Below the pieces are notes generated by a model. That model saw only the letters and a program-made list of their open reading frames with translations, had not been told where the DNA came from and did no database searches. A DNA stretch of 64,000 nt from an uncultured bacterium (GTDB lineage: Bacteria; Bacillota_I; Bacilli_A; RF39; UBA660): assembly GCA_947646655.1 (NCBI GenBank), contig CANSHI010000001.1:61570-125569 (forward strand), written 5' to 3'. Positions within the stretch are counted from its first letter, which is position 1, and every line of letters starts with the position of its first letter. Both the position numbers and the translations under genes were made by a program. This document shows, piece by piece, positions 1 through 9,012 of the stretch.

Positions 1-483
1 AGTAGTTGCTCCTACTAATGTGAAGGGAGGCAAGTTTATTTTAATACTTTTAGTGCTTCCTTCTGCTCCAATAATGATGTCTAGTTGAAAATCTTCCATT
101 GCAGGATACAATATTTCCTCGACAGCGCGTGGCATACGGTGTATTTCGTCGATAAATAAAACATCACCAGGTTCGAGATTCGATAAGACTGCAGCAAGAT
201 CACCACTTTTTTCTATCGAAGGACCAGAAGCTGTTTTAATGTTTACTCCTAGTTCATTAGCAATTATATGCGCTAAAGTTGTTTTTCCAAGTCCTGGAGG
301 CCCATAAAGTAAGACGTGATCTAGAGATTCTTCTCTCATTTTCGCTGCCTCGACAAATACTTTGACATTTTCTTTTACATCGGTTTGCCCGACATACGAA
401 TCGAAGCTTTGTGGTCTGATGTTATTTTCAAAATCATCCCCTAGGATTCGTTCATTGTTTAATATTTCTTCTTTTTCGTGCAT
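1..483 (-). CDS. ruvB: Holliday junction branch migration ATPase RuvB (partial, N-terminal 161 residues)
   Basis: This is the N-terminal part of RuvB, the AAA+ motor that drives Holliday junction branch migration with RuvA; the C-terminus lies beyond the window edge. Seen: the family start [11 protein letters not shown], Walker [10 protein letters not shown], Walker B FIDEIHR, and the stretch ending [11 protein letters not shown]. The start is an ATG at 483 preceded by AAGGAGGTG. It lies 23 bases downstream of ruvA on the same strand, the usual ruvAB order, so the two are probably co-transcribed. Nothing unusual is seen in the visible part. The assignment is secure. Confidence 0.96.
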   Translation of the reverse strand, partial: MHEKEEILNNERILGDDFENNIRPQSFDSYVGQTDVKENVKVFVEAAKMREESLDHVLLYGPPGLGKTTLAHIIANELGVNIKTASGPSIEKSGDLAAVLSNLEPGDVLFIDEIHRMPRAVEEILYPAMEDFQLDIIIGAEGSTKSIKINLPPFTLVGATT

Positions 484-506
484 TTAGGCACCTCCTTTTT
501 GATAAG

Positions 507-1064
507 TTATTTTAATAATAGTTTTAAAGCATCTTTAACTTGTTCTTCAATAGTTTTGGATTTATCGACATTTGGTACAATTTTACTGATATCTGCTGTC
601 TTATATCCAAGTGACTCTAAAACACTTATGAGTTCGAAGGAATCATTATTAGATGTAGTAGTAATATCTATACTGCCAAGTTTTCCTTTTAGATCGAGCA
701 CGATCTGTTTAGCGAGTTTATCTCCCACTTTAGGGAATTTTTTTAGATAAAGGACATTTTCTCTATCGATTGCATCCACTATACCCGATACGCTTCCAGT
801 TGCAAAAAATCCGATTCCTACTTTAGTTCCTAAGCCTTTAACGTTTAAAAGTTTTAAAAATAAGTCTCTCTCTTCACGCGTTTTAAATCCAAATAAAGCT
901 TCGATATCTTCTTTTACTTGATGGTAAACAAAAACAGTTGTTTCTTCACCTTCTTGAAAGCTATATGGATTTGCAACATATATTTTATATCCGATACCAT
1001 TTGTTTCTAATGCAATTGAATCGCTTTCTATAAATTGTACTGTCCCTTTTAAGTAGTTATACAT
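507..1064 (-). CDS. ruvA: Holliday junction branch migration protein RuvA
   Basis: RuvA binds the four-way DNA junction as a tetramer and loads RuvB. The 185 residues fit the family (about 190-200). Seen: an N-terminal OB-fold segment beginning MYNYLKGTV with NGIGYKIYV, then the helix-hairpin-helix region with LLNVKGLGTKVG and FPKVGDKLAKQIVLDLKGK, and a short C-terminal UBA-like domain (ESLGYKTADISKI) that contacts RuvB. ruvB follows immediately. The Holliday-junction resolvase partner is not in the window. Confidence 0.96.
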   Translation of the reverse strand: MYNYLKGTVQFIESDSIALETNGIGYKIYVANPYSFQEGEETTVFVYHQVKEDIEALFGFKTREERDLFLKLLNVKGLGTKVGIGFFATGSVSGIVDAIDRENVLYLKKFPKVGDKLAKQIVLDLKGKLGSIDITTTSNNDSFELISVLESLGYKTADISKIVPNVDKSKTIEEQVKDALKLLLK

Positions 1065-1096
1065 ATTTTATTCACCCATAAACATTATACATTATT

Positions 1097-1146
1097 TTGG
1101 ACATAAAAAAAAGCCCCCTAAGGTTTTATCAGTAAGAGACTTTTTT
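1097..1146 (-). terminator. Rho-independent terminator after the exported-protein operon
   Basis: Read on the minus strand, a roughly 10-bp stem rich in G-U pairs (AAGTCTCTTA with TTAGGGGGCTT) is followed by a run of eight T. It begins at the stop codon of the 934-residue secreted protein and lies upstream of ruvA, so it separates the operon from ruvAB. Confidence 0.7.
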
Positions 1147-3931
1147 AACTACCTAAAGATTGTTGCTTTTGAATCAATTTCTTTCTGTTCTCGTTAAGTA
1201 AGCCTAGATCATATTCGTGATCGTAATTTCTTAGAGCATCCTCAAAGGCATTCTCACAAGACGGGAAATGAGTTGAGACTGCGCTGTTACCTTCTGCGAT
1301 TTGTCCTTTACTCGTTATACAAGATAAGAAAGGACTGTAACAGTGGTATCCGTTATCCATATCAGAATCAGATGGATTTTTGCAAGTTAGATTGAAATCG
1401 GCAAATGAATTATCACTTGTAGCATTATATTTTCTTATTTGTCTCATCAGGTTAGGAGTAAGTCTGAATTTAAATTGATCATTTTCTTTACTAGTAAGTA
1501 TTTGATAACTTTCAGAATCTTTTTTCATTTTTTCGATTGCTTTATTAGCTCCCGCCGTTTTCCAGTTATATCCAAGTGGTTCATTGTTGGGATGGTTTAT
1601 ATCAGCAGTATCTACTGGTCTATAAAAATAGTTTAATCTTTCATCTGGAATATATATGTCATTGATAACATTATAAGTACATTTATATGGTGTAAGACCT
1701 TTAGATATAGAGGCATCCCGTTCAGGCAATATACCCCCGACATCGATAGTATACTTATATTCGTCTTCTACAGTGTTGATGTTTACTGGTATCGAAAGTT
1801 CAGGTAGTTTTAAATTGTTAGCAGCTGTAGTTGTCACTATTCCAGAAGGCACTATTGTATATATAGGAGTCATCGAAATCTGACCTGAAAATTCCCATAC
1901 TTTTTTCATCCATGTTGATGCAGGAACTCCATGTTTACTGTCAGTACATTGGCCTGTTTCTAAATCACAATTAGGAAGATTTATATCATGATTAGCCGCT
2001 GGCTCGGATCCACCATTACCAAAGTCGGAGTCAGGTTCTCCTGTTCCATATGATACGTTTGAGTTAGTTGCATTTTGTGTAACTGACTTTGTTCCATTGT
2101 TTAGTTCAGATTTAGGTTTACCACCATTAAACACGTAATTGTCTTCATCGTTGTAATTAAAGCTAAAGGAAGGATCCATATTGTAATCTTTTTTATCACT
2201 TGTCATGCCAGCAGCACTGATCGCTAGATTGCTTACTTTTAAGTTCATGACATTTTGTAGCCAACTATAACATTTATTATAGTTGTTAACATGGCCTACC
2301 AAGCTTTCAAGAGCGGCTTTATAGGAGTTTTTAAGCGTTTCTTTATTCGCTTCTAGTTCTTGTAATTGTGCTTCTAGTTCTTCCAATGTTATTGATCCTG
2401 GAGGTAGCAGTCCAGTTTCAGGATCAGGTACAGGAGGAACATAGTTAGCTATCTCTTGTTCTTTGGCTTCAATTTTGAGTTTATTATCGTAATAGTTTTT
2501 AGCTATTTCTTTAGCATTTTTATTGTCGTTTTCGACATCAGAATAAAATCCTGAGGCATTATCGACCATTCCTATAAGTGTTCTATCGCCATAAGCTTTA
2601 GGAATATAATTGTTTAATGTAAAGTATCTACCTGCTGCAACAGATTTTTTACCAGGATATTCGATATCGACGTTGTCGAATCCTTTTACTAAACAATATT
2701 CATTACTTACTATAGTAAATCCTATACCACCATTGTTTTGGGCACAAGAAGCTGATCCATCTTCTAATTCATGGAACGATGCAATCGTTCCACCCCAACT
2801 ACAAGTTGGGGTACTTTTTGTCGCACTACAGTCGGTATCGTCGTCTTTTTCTCCTTCGACTAGTTCACACATTTTGACTTGATGCCAAACAGGATGAACG
2901 ACATAGCCTTTTGAATTGGCATGACCAGAAGCTAAAATAAAGTTTTTATCTTTAGATACCGATCTCGTTACAGTTATAGAAATAGTATTGTTGTTGGAGT
3001 CTCTGACAGCTCTTACCGATGCTGAATCTGCTTCGATAGTAGTTAGAGGATCTAAAGTTTTGGGATCTCTCAAAATTTCACTATTGAAATCGACTTTGCC
3101 ATCGACGATTTTATGTCCTGTCGAACCATCGTAAAAATAGTCACCTACTCTATACTGAAGAGGTCTGATATAATAATCTTTACCTTTATGTTTAGACATA
3201 GTCGAGTAACTGTAACCACTCAAGTTATAGTGATCGACAAATTCGCTTATATTAGATGAATTAACTGGAATAGATTTTTCTTCAATAATATCGTATTTAG
3301 TTAGATCTAATTTTTTATTGATTCTACTTAGTTCCGCAAAAACATATCCATTAGCAGCATCGGCAAAAGTTCCACTTTTAGAAGCATCGATGTCTTTAGT
3401 AATCAAATAGTTTAATGTATAAGTAGATCCATCTTTACAAGTTTTAGCTGGTTTAGCAGGGGCGCTTGGACCACTTCCACCACCAGGTGTATAATCCGTA
3501 GTAGTATTGGATACGCAGCTAACGCTGACTTTACCATTTTTTATTGTGATAGTTTTATCACCTTGTTTTATGACTTGGTCTGTTACATTCAGTCCTCCAT
3601 TTACAAGACCGTTGTAACTTGAAGAACCTGTATTCTCATATTTTACAACTACTTGTCCAGAGTATCCACATTGCAATTCGGAGTTAATCGGAGTTGGATT
3701 TTTTGTCGTTTGCAAACAACCATCTGTAACACCAATTTGTGATATACCGACTTGATTTTTTCCATCACTTGCAGAACCACTAGTCGTTATTTTTCCGTCG
3801 GGATCTACTTTTATATCGATATTTGCTGTAGGATCTCTATGCATAGCACCTAAATATCCTGCTGCGTATGCTAAATCGGTAAAAACAAAAAAACAGATGA
3901 ATGAAAAAATTAATTTAAGACTGCTCTTCAT
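1145..3931 (-). CDS. Large secreted Cys-containing protein, unknown function
   Basis: I do not recognise this protein. It begins with a signal peptide (KLIFSFICFFVFTDLAYA) followed by about 900 residues of exported sequence with many cysteines, several in close pairs such as CYSPFLSC and CDLETGQC, which suggests disulfides or a structured surface fold. Near residue 150 there is a Gly/Pro-rich linker (GGGSGPSAPAKPAK), and near the middle a charged coiled-coil-like stretch (EELEAQLQELEANKETL). No C-terminal membrane anchor is visible. The ATG at 3931 is chosen because GGGAGGT lies about ten bases upstream; an ATG at 3949 overlaps that site. It overlaps the upstream gene by 17 bases and is the last gene of a three-gene operon whose other products are membrane-anchored. 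A cell-surface or secreted role is inferred. Confidence 0.75.
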   Translation of the reverse strand: MKSSLKLIFSFICFFVFTDLAYAAGYLGAMHRDPTANIDIKVDPDGKITTSGSASDGKNQVGISQIGVTDGCLQTTKNPTPINSELQCGYSGQVVVKYENTGSSSYNGLVNGGLNVTDQVIKQGDKTITIKNGKVSVSCVSNTTTDYTPGGGSGPSAPAKPAKTCKDGSTYTLNYLITKDIDASKSGTFADAANGYVFAELSRINKKLDLTKYDIIEEKSIPVNSSNISEFVDHYNLSGYSYSTMSKHKGKDYYIRPLQYRVGDYFYDGSTGHKIVDGKVDFNSEILRDPKTLDPLTTIEADSASVRAVRDSNNNTISITVTRSVSKDKNFILASGHANSKGYVVHPVWHQVKMCELVEGEKDDDTDCSATKSTPTCSWGGTIASFHELEDGSASCAQNNGGIGFTIVSNEYCLVKGFDNVDIEYPGKKSVAAGRYFTLNNYIPKAYGDRTLIGMVDNASGFYSDVENDNKNAKEIAKNYYDNKLKIEAKEQEIANYVPPVPDPETGLLPPGSITLEELEAQLQELEANKETLKNSYKAALESLVGHVNNYNKCYSWLQNVMNLKVSNLAISAAGMTSDKKDYNMDPSFSFNYNDEDNYVFNGGKPKSELNNGTKSVTQNATNSNVSYGTGEPDSDFGNGGSEPAANHDINLPNCDLETGQCTDSKHGVPASTWMKKVWEFSGQISMTPIYTIVPSGIVTTTAANNLKLPELSIPVNINTVEDEYKYTIDVGGILPERDASISKGLTPYKCTYNVINDIYIPDERLNYFYRPVDTADINHPNNEPLGYNWKTAGANKAIEKMKKDSESYQILTSKENDQFKFRLTPNLMRQIRKYNATSDNSFADFNLTCKNPSDSDMDNGYHCYSPFLSCITSKGQIAEGNSAVSTHFPSCENAFEDALRNYDHEYDLGLLNENRKKLIQKQQSLGS

Positions 3932-4484
3932 CTTTTTTAGACCTCCCATTTATTGATATTAACGATATCAAAACAGTTAATATAACGGTCAAAACTATTA
4001 AAATAATGACCAGGTTTTTGTTAGCTTTTCCTACGTTCTCTTCGTCATCAGAGTCAGTATTTTTATTTTCATAGGTTCCATCGAACCATGAGTCATTTTT
4101 ACAATCTTCACTTGTACAAAAATTTTTATAGTAAGGCACACGAACTTCTAATGTTTTGATTGGAAAATCGCAGGTATCGTGAAAAAAGTTTAATTTGTAA
4201 ATTCCACCAGCTAATGGTGCTGCGACATTTGGTTTATCTAGTATATAAAAGCCTATATTAAAGTTTCCGACTTCTGCTTTATAACCTGTAGGCATTTTAT
4301 CGAATACAAGATAAAAATGGCCTTCTTGACCTTGATCTTTTAAGTCTTTTGCATAATCTAGTTTGTAATTAATATCATTTAAACTTTTAGCTAGATCGGC
4401 CATTTCGTTGACAGAACATTCTTTAGCATAGACATTATTATATAAAAATATCGAAAGAAGTAAAATTAATATTATTTTTTTCAT
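3915..4484 (-). CDS. Exported protein with C-terminal membrane anchor, unknown function
   Basis: Unrecognised protein of about 189 residues. It has an N-terminal signal peptide (MKKIILILLLSIFLYNNVYA), an extracellular domain of about 120 residues with a few cysteines (a CDFPIK segment and CTSEDC), and one C-terminal transmembrane helix followed by a short charged tail (RSKKDEEQS). This is a type I membrane topology. The ATG at 4484 overlaps the upstream stop as ATGA and has AGAGGTGG in front, so it is preferred over a GTG at 4493 that lies inside the ribosome site. Its layout matches the preceding gene, and it may help anchor the large secreted protein encoded next. That partnership is inferred from the operon only. 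Confidence 0.75.
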   Translation of the reverse strand: MKKIILILLLSIFLYNNVYAKECSVNEMADLAKSLNDINYKLDYAKDLKDQGQEGHFYLVFDKMPTGYKAEVGNFNIGFYILDKPNVAAPLAGGIYKLNFFHDTCDFPIKTLEVRVPYYKNFCTSEDCKNDSWFDGTYENKNTDSDDEENVGKANKNLVIILIVLTVILTVLISLISINGRSKKDEEQS

Positions 4485-5203
4485 AACTTCCACCTCTTGT
4501 CGTGATTATGTTTACGAATAATTACTACTACTATTAGCACCACTATAATTATTCCTAGAAAGATGCATAAATATAGTTGCCAATTTTTTTCAATTAATTC
4601 TTTGATGTCTTCATTAGGGTCTCTTTCTTCAACAGGTTTATTTTTTTCGTTGTTGACTTGTATTTTGTTTAAAAAGTCTTGAGTATTATTTATATTTAAA
4701 TCTTTTTTTACAAATTTTTGACAGTAAAAGTTGGAACTGTTTTGACAAAAGGTAAATTCACTGTAAGCATTATATTTAGGTTTTGTAAAATGAATAGTTC
4801 TAAGAGTTAGACCTTGGCAGTCATTACTTGGCCGCAAGGTGATCGTATAGTTATCGATTTCAGTCGTATCATAGTCATAAAAAGTATAAACATTGTCAGT
4901 CGTTTCGTTATGATAAGCTGAGAATGAATGTTCATCTTTTGTTCTATATATTGTAGCATACATATCTTCAGTCATATTATATAATGATATTTCGAAGTAA
5001 TAATTAGGAACTTTATAAGTCGACTTTTCACCATTAGCTTCCAGTTCTTTTTCTAAACTTAAATCTTTTACTTCATAGTTTACTTTTACGTATTTAGCGG
5101 CATTGCTCAATTCTCTTTTTCGACTACTTGCACAAGTATCAGCATAGACATTTTCAAGCGTTACAATAGCTATTAGTAAAAATAATAAAAAGAGTCTTTT
5201 CAT
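4481..5203 (-). CDS. Exported protein with C-terminal membrane anchor, unknown function
   Basis: Unrecognised 240-residue protein and first gene of the three-gene exported operon. Seen: a signal peptide ending NVYA, an ectodomain of about 180 residues with paired cysteines (CQNSSNFYCQKF), a charged juxtamembrane stretch (PVEERDPNEDIKELIEKN), one transmembrane helix (LYLCIFLGIIIVVLIVVVII) and a basic tail. The reading frame ends in TGA, overlapping the next ATG by four bases, so translation is probably coupled. A promoter lies just upstream. The shared architecture with the next gene suggests distant duplication, although sequence similarity is weak by eye. Confidence 0.75.
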   Translation of the reverse strand: MKRLFLLFLLIAIVTLENVYADTCASSRKRELSNAAKYVKVNYEVKDLSLEKELEANGEKSTYKVPNYYFEISLYNMTEDMYATIYRTKDEHSFSAYHNETTDNVYTFYDYDTTEIDNYTITLRPSNDCQGLTLRTIHFTKPKYNAYSEFTFCQNSSNFYCQKFVKKDLNINNTQDFLNKIQVNNEKNKPVEERDPNEDIKELIEKNWQLYLCIFLGIIIVVLIVVVIIRKHNHDKRWKL

Positions 5204-5231
5204 ATGTTCACCTTCTTATATTATCTAAATA

Positions 5232-5259
5232 AGTATAACATACATAGCTTAAAAAGCAA
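5232..5259 (-). promoter_or_regulatory. Promoter of the exported-protein operon
   Basis: On the minus strand TTGCTT and TATACT are separated by 16 bases, about 30 bases upstream of the ATG at 5203. The match to a housekeeping sigma promoter is fair. Confidence 0.5.
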
Positions 5260-5267
5260 AGTTTTTT

Positions 5268-5332
5268 TCAATTTTTGCAAGAATAAAACAGACTTTTCTC
5301 TAGTAAAAGTTTAATGTAAGCAAGGTACAACA
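5268..5332 (-). repeat. Degenerate copy of the dacF 3' end and terminator
   Basis: This stretch resembles 6008-6067, the last codons and terminator of dacF, base for base over much of its length: a shared TTTTGCAAGAA, a shared TTCTCTAGTAAAA and a shared TTTAATGT. The hairpin here is imperfect. It sits downstream of the VanZ-like gene and may serve as its terminator. Confidence 0.45.
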
Positions 5333-5379
5333 GGATTCGAAAAAAGTCTCAATTATATTTCTTTAATTATAATTGTTAT

Positions 5380-5895
5380 TTATCTATTTTTTATATAATT
5401 TAATACTCTAGTGGTTAATGGCTTGAATATTAAATATATTAGATACCCGATAAATCCACCTATCACGTTTGTTATTAAGTCTGTTATATCTGATGACCTA
5501 ACACCATTTATTAAAGGTTGTAGCAATTCTATGAATAAACTTAGTAAAAAAGTATATAAAACGACTTTTAATATTCTAGTATTTTCTTTTACTAAAGGCA
5601 ATAAAAATCCAAAAGGAATTGTCATCACAACATTTAATACGACTTGTCTAGCAAAATCTCCCCTACCATTTAAAACATCGATAAAAGGGACTAGATTCAT
5701 AGGAATATATGGGTGATTAAATATAAATGGTAAAGCTGTTATTATTGGCATTAAAGTAAAATATAATACAAATGATAAATATATATACATTGTAGTATTT
5801 ACAAGTAGTACATCTTTTCCTTTTACTTTCCATTTTTTATATAGTATAAAAACATATAAAATTATCAAAACAATAAAATCTATTATTTCCTTCAT
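5380..5895 (-). CDS. VanZ-like family membrane protein
   Basis: A 171-residue integral membrane protein with about four or five hydrophobic helices. It carries the VanZ-like pattern: a first helix, then LYFTLMPI, a loop with NLVPFIDVL, then VVLNVVMTIPFGFLLPL, SLFIELLQ, and the polar SSDITDLITNVIGGFIGYLI. Those polar residues between helices are the family hallmark. VanZ itself gives low-level teicoplanin resistance, but most chromosomal members have no known role, so resistance should not be assumed. It lies alone between a possible terminator relic and dacF. Confidence 0.85.
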   Translation of the reverse strand: MKEIIDFIVLIILYVFILYKKWKVKGKDVLLVNTTMYIYLSFVLYFTLMPIITALPFIFNHPYIPMNLVPFIDVLNGRGDFARQVVLNVVMTIPFGFLLPLVKENTRILKVVLYTFLLSLFIELLQPLINGVRSSDITDLITNVIGGFIGYLIYLIFKPLTTRVLNYIKNR

Positions 5896-6016
5896 AGTTA
5901 CCTCGCTTACAAATCATTATTTGTGACATAGATTTTGTACTTTAATTGTAACAAATTTTTCTTCTTTAAGATAGCTATTATCATAAAAAATTTCAAAATT
6001 ATTTTTATTTTGCAAG

Positions 6017-6040
6017 AAAAAAACTAGAGTTTTCTCTAGT
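6017..6040 (-). terminator. Terminator of dacF
   Basis: On the minus strand ACTAGAG, a four-base loop, and CTCTAGT form a perfect 7-bp hairpin followed by T7, a few bases after the dacF stop codon. Confidence 0.85.
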
Positions 6041-6045
6041 AAAAT

Positions 6046-7185
6046 TTAATGTGAACTCAGTACAAAAGCTTTAAAAATTCTTTTAATTGTCGTCCAAAGA
6101 GAACATTTTTCGATATTTTCTTTAACGGTGACATCTAGAGTGTCGGTTACTGTATCATCTATTTTAATTTTAATAGTACCTACTTTATCTCCCCTTTTTA
6201 CTGGTGCTTTAACTTTGTCGAGTTCTAAATCGTAGGAGTATTTTTTTTCGGCATCATTTATTTTGACTAAATCAGTGACATCTGTTTCAAGTATTATTTC
6301 GCTTTCTAATTTTTCTCCTAATTCTATATCGACAGTTCCTAGTGGTTTGTCTTTTTCGATTATTGTGTTGATCTTATAAGTGCTTTTGCCATAGTTTAAT
6401 AAAGCGGTTGTATCTTTAGTACGGTTATCACCAGTTTCTTCACCCATGACAACGCTTATCAATCTCATACCTTTCCATTTTCCTGTTGCAGTAAGACAGT
6501 AACCAGCATTACCTGTAAAGCCAGTTTTTAAGCCGTCAACCCCTTGAAAAAATCTGACTAATTTGTTAGTATTGACCATCCAAAGACTTGTACCATCTTT
6601 TTTTTGTAAATAGTCTTCATAAATTGAAGAATATTGCAATATAAGTTCGTGTTTAATCAGTTCTCTACCCATTATAGCCATATCTCTGGCACTCGATAGA
6701 TGTCCTTCGGCATCGAGACCATATACATTGACAAAGTTCGTTGCAGTTAATCCTAATTCTTTAGCTCTTTTATTCATCAACGTTACAAAGTTTTCTACAC
6801 TTCCCCCAATAGCTTCGGCGAGAACGACTGCGGCATCGTTACCACTTGCTATACAGACAGCTTTGATTATTTCATCGAGAGTGTACTGGCTATTTGGTTC
6901 TAGAAAAACTTGGCTTCCACCCATGCTGGATGCTCTTTCGCTTACTGTGACATTATCTTGAAGTCCAATTTGCCCCTTTTCGATCGCTTCCATAGTTAGA
7001 AGAAGGGTCATTATTTTAGTCATCGAAGCAGGAGCTAAAGCTTCATCGGCATTGTACTCATATAAAACTTCGCCAGTCGATGCTTCGATTAAGATAGCAC
7101 TTTTAGCTCCTGTTGTAAGTTCTTCGGCATGAACCGTTGTTACAAAAACGAAAAGTCCTAAAATTAATAGAAATATTTTTTTCAT
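6046..7185 (-). CDS. dacF: D-alanyl-D-alanine carboxypeptidase (DacF/PBP5 type)
   Basis: A low-molecular-weight penicillin-binding protein that removes the terminal D-Ala from peptidoglycan pentapeptides. The 379 residues include a signal peptide (cut near residue 20), then the three catalytic motifs of the S11 peptidase family: SMTK at residues 54-57 with the nucleophile Ser54, SGN at 114-116, and KTG at 220-222. A C-terminal beta domain follows from about residue 280. The extreme C-terminus (IKRIFKAFVLSS) is a possible amphipathic anchor. In Bacillus, dacF is a forespore gene, but DacA-like housekeeping enzymes share these motifs, so the symbol is approximate. A strong terminator follows. 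Confidence 0.88.
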   Translation of the reverse strand: MKKIFLLILGLFVFVTTVHAEELTTGAKSAILIEASTGEVLYEYNADEALAPASMTKIMTLLLTMEAIEKGQIGLQDNVTVSERASSMGGSQVFLEPNSQYTLDEIIKAVCIASGNDAAVVLAEAIGGSVENFVTLMNKRAKELGLTATNFVNVYGLDAEGHLSSARDMAIMGRELIKHELILQYSSIYEDYLQKKDGTSLWMVNTNKLVRFFQGVDGLKTGFTGNAGYCLTATGKWKGMRLISVVMGEETGDNRTKDTTALLNYGKSTYKINTIIEKDKPLGTVDIELGEKLESEIILETDVTDLVKINDAEKKYSYDLELDKVKAPVKRGDKVGTIKIKIDDTVTDTLDVTVKENIEKCSLWTTIKRIFKAFVLSSH

Positions 7186-7282
7186 GTTACCACCTATTTA
7201 ATGGTATTAGTTTTTAAAAAAAGTAGAACTTTATTTCTTTTAAGTTTGTAGTATAATAAATAAGAAGGAAGGATGATTTTAC

Positions 7283-7489
7283 TTGAAACACTTGGCAATT
7301 ATATTGATTAAGTGGTATAGAAAGATACCGTTTAAGTCTCATAATCTTTGTAAATATACTCCCACTTGTAGTGAGTATGCTCTTCTCGCTTTAGAAAAAT
7401 ATGGTTTTTTTAAAGGAAGTTTTTTGACGGTTAAAAGAATATTGAAGTGCAATCCTTTTAGTAAAGGCGGTTATGATCCTATCCCTTAA
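7283..7489 (+). CDS. yidD: Membrane protein insertion efficiency factor YidD
   Basis: A 68-residue protein with the YidD pattern: [10 protein letters not shown], then [19 protein letters not shown], and a C-terminal [13 protein letters not shown]. YidD helps YidC/Sec insert membrane proteins and binds the inner membrane face through an amphipathic helix. The start is a TTG at 7283 preceded by AAGGAAGGA; an ATG at 7273 is in another frame. It is one of few plus-strand genes here, transcribed away from dacF, with a TATAAT box at 7251-7256 but no clear -35. The usual neighbours rnpA and yidC are absent. Confidence 0.92.
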   Translation: MKHLAIILIKWYRKIPFKSHNLCKYTPTCSEYALLALEKYGFFKGSFLTVKRILKCNPFSKGGYDPIP

Positions 7490-7549
7490 TTAGGCTTTAG
7501 TTTATACGTGTCAAACGTTTAGTCATAGTTTATTTATAGGGTGATTAAT

Positions 7550-8326
7550 TTGATAGAGTTTTTAGAAAATTTAAATCCTATTGTTCAGGCACTTTTGGCT
7601 ACTTTAGTAACTTATGCTTTTACAGTTCTTGGAAGTTCACTCGTTTTCTTTTTTAAGAAAGTGAATAGAAATTTGATGGATGCTATGCTAGGTTTAGCTG
7701 GCGGAGTCATGATTGCGGCATCATTTTTTAGTTTGATCGCACCAGCAGTAGACAAAGCTGAGTCATTGGGACAAATTCCTTGGTTAGTCGTCAGTGTAGG
7801 TTTTTTCTTGGGAGGGGTTTTACTTTTTGTTACAGATAAGATCAGTTCAAAGTTTTTAAAAAGCAGTGACGATAAAAGAAATTTTATGCTGATGTTATCT
7901 ATTACAATGCACAATATTCCTGAGGGATTAGTTGTAGGTCTTGCTTTTGGATCACTTATATATGGCGATGCGACTTTGTCTAGTGCATTTATGTTGGCTC
8001 TTGGAATCGGGATTCAGAATTTCCCTGAAGGAAGCAGTATTTCTCTACCACTTAGAAGAAGTGGGATGTCTAGAAAAAAAGCCTTTTTTATGGGGCAGAT
8101 AAGTGGAATCGTCGAACCGATAGCTGGAGTGATTGGAGCTTTATTAGTTCTTAAGATCGAGGGTATTTTGCCTATTGCCCTAGCTTTTGCAGCAGGTGCG
8201 ATGATCTATGTCGTTGTGGAGGAAATTATTCCTGAAAGTCAGACAAATAAAAGAAAAGACCTAATGGCCTTCTTTACGTTAATAGGATTTATTATAATGA
8301 TGGTTTTAGATGTTGGGCTCGGTTAA
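7550..8326 (+). CDS. ZIP family metal transporter (ZupT/GufA-like)
   Basis: A polytopic membrane protein of about 258 residues with eight hydrophobic segments. The ZIP signatures are visible: HNIPEGLVVG in helix IV and QNFPEGSSISLPL in helix V, which together form the metal site in zinc and other divalent cation transporters. An acidic motif VVEEIIPES lies near the C-terminus. The start is uncertain: a GTG at 7541 sits inside the AGGGTGAT ribosome site, so the TTG at 7550 is preferred. The C-terminus overlaps the convergent gene at 8323 by four bases. Direction of transport cannot be read from sequence; family members usually import. Confidence 0.88.
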   Translation: MIEFLENLNPIVQALLATLVTYAFTVLGSSLVFFFKKVNRNLMDAMLGLAGGVMIAASFFSLIAPAVDKAESLGQIPWLVVSVGFFLGGVLLFVTDKISSKFLKSSDDKRNFMLMLSITMHNIPEGLVVGLAFGSLIYGDATLSSAFMLALGIGIQNFPEGSSISLPLRRSGMSRKKAFFMGQISGIVEPIAGVIGALLVLKIEGILPIALAFAAGAMIYVVVEEIIPESQTNKRKDLMAFFTLIGFIIMMVLDVGLG

Positions 8327-8982
8327 CTTGTATGGTTGATTATGTAAATACATAACCAAACTATAAATATGCAAGCTATGGCGATGACACTCAAAATGTA
8401 CATATTAGTTAAGGCATATCCACGCTTGTCTTCAACTATGATCAGTTCAGGCTGATCTTTTTTTGCAGCTTTGAATTTTCTTGTATTGTTTTCATTTATG
8501 TATTCTAAATTGAAGTCAGCTGTGCGAACGAAGTCACCATTATCCATAAGGGCAACATCTTTAAAATATTTTTTATCGATCGACATATTCGTTTCGTAAC
8601 ATTCATTCGTGTCGACGTCATAACTTTTTATATAATAGCCAGTATCTGTTTCTGTAAAGGGAAGCAGAACATACTTTACGTTACCAGCGATAAAACTAAA
8701 GCCAAAGTCTTCTCCGTCGGTATATTTTAAGGAATCCCAATCGCTTATATAAAGAGAATTAGTTTTGATTATGTTTCTCATCATTGTCATATTTTCTTGT
8801 TCGGTCAATATTGTGACATTAATAAATTCTTCATCATCAGCACTATTTAGGAGAGCATTCAAGTATTTTGAGGAAAAATATACTCTAGTGTATAAAGCAG
8901 GCATGCTCTTTAAAAGTTCTTTTGCTGCGATTAAAATTGAAGTGTTAAAATGTGCATAGTAGGCTCTTTGTTTGTTATTCAT
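8323..8982 (-). CDS. Hypothetical protein with C-terminal transmembrane helix
   Basis: Unrecognised protein of about 219 residues. The first 185 residues look cytosolic, and one helix (MYILSVIAIACIFIVWLCIYII) ends the protein, so it is probably a tail-anchored protein. The pattern FINVTIL ... FSFIAGNVKYVLLPF weakly recalls a degenerate nucleotidyltransferase fold, but the DxD catalytic residues are not seen; this is only a guess. The ATG at 8982 is favoured over the one at 8991 because the AGGGATGAG ribosome site would overlap the latter. Confidence 0.65.
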   Translation of the reverse strand: MNNKQRAYYAHFNTSILIAAKELLKSMPALYTRVYFSSKYLNALLNSADDEEFINVTILTEQENMTMMRNIIKTNSLYISDWDSLKYTDGEDFGFSFIAGNVKYVLLPFTETDTGYYIKSYDVDTNECYETNMSIDKKYFKDVALMDNGDFVRTADFNLEYINENNTRKFKAAKKDQPELIIVEDKRGYALTNMYILSVIAIACIFIVWLCIYIINHTS

Positions 8983-9012
8983 AATGCTCATCCCTATTCT
9001 TTATAAATTATA

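Noticed and set aside
5380..5895. Teicoplanin resistance gene vanZ
   Set aside because: The VanZ-like family is wide and mostly unrelated to resistance; no van genes are near.
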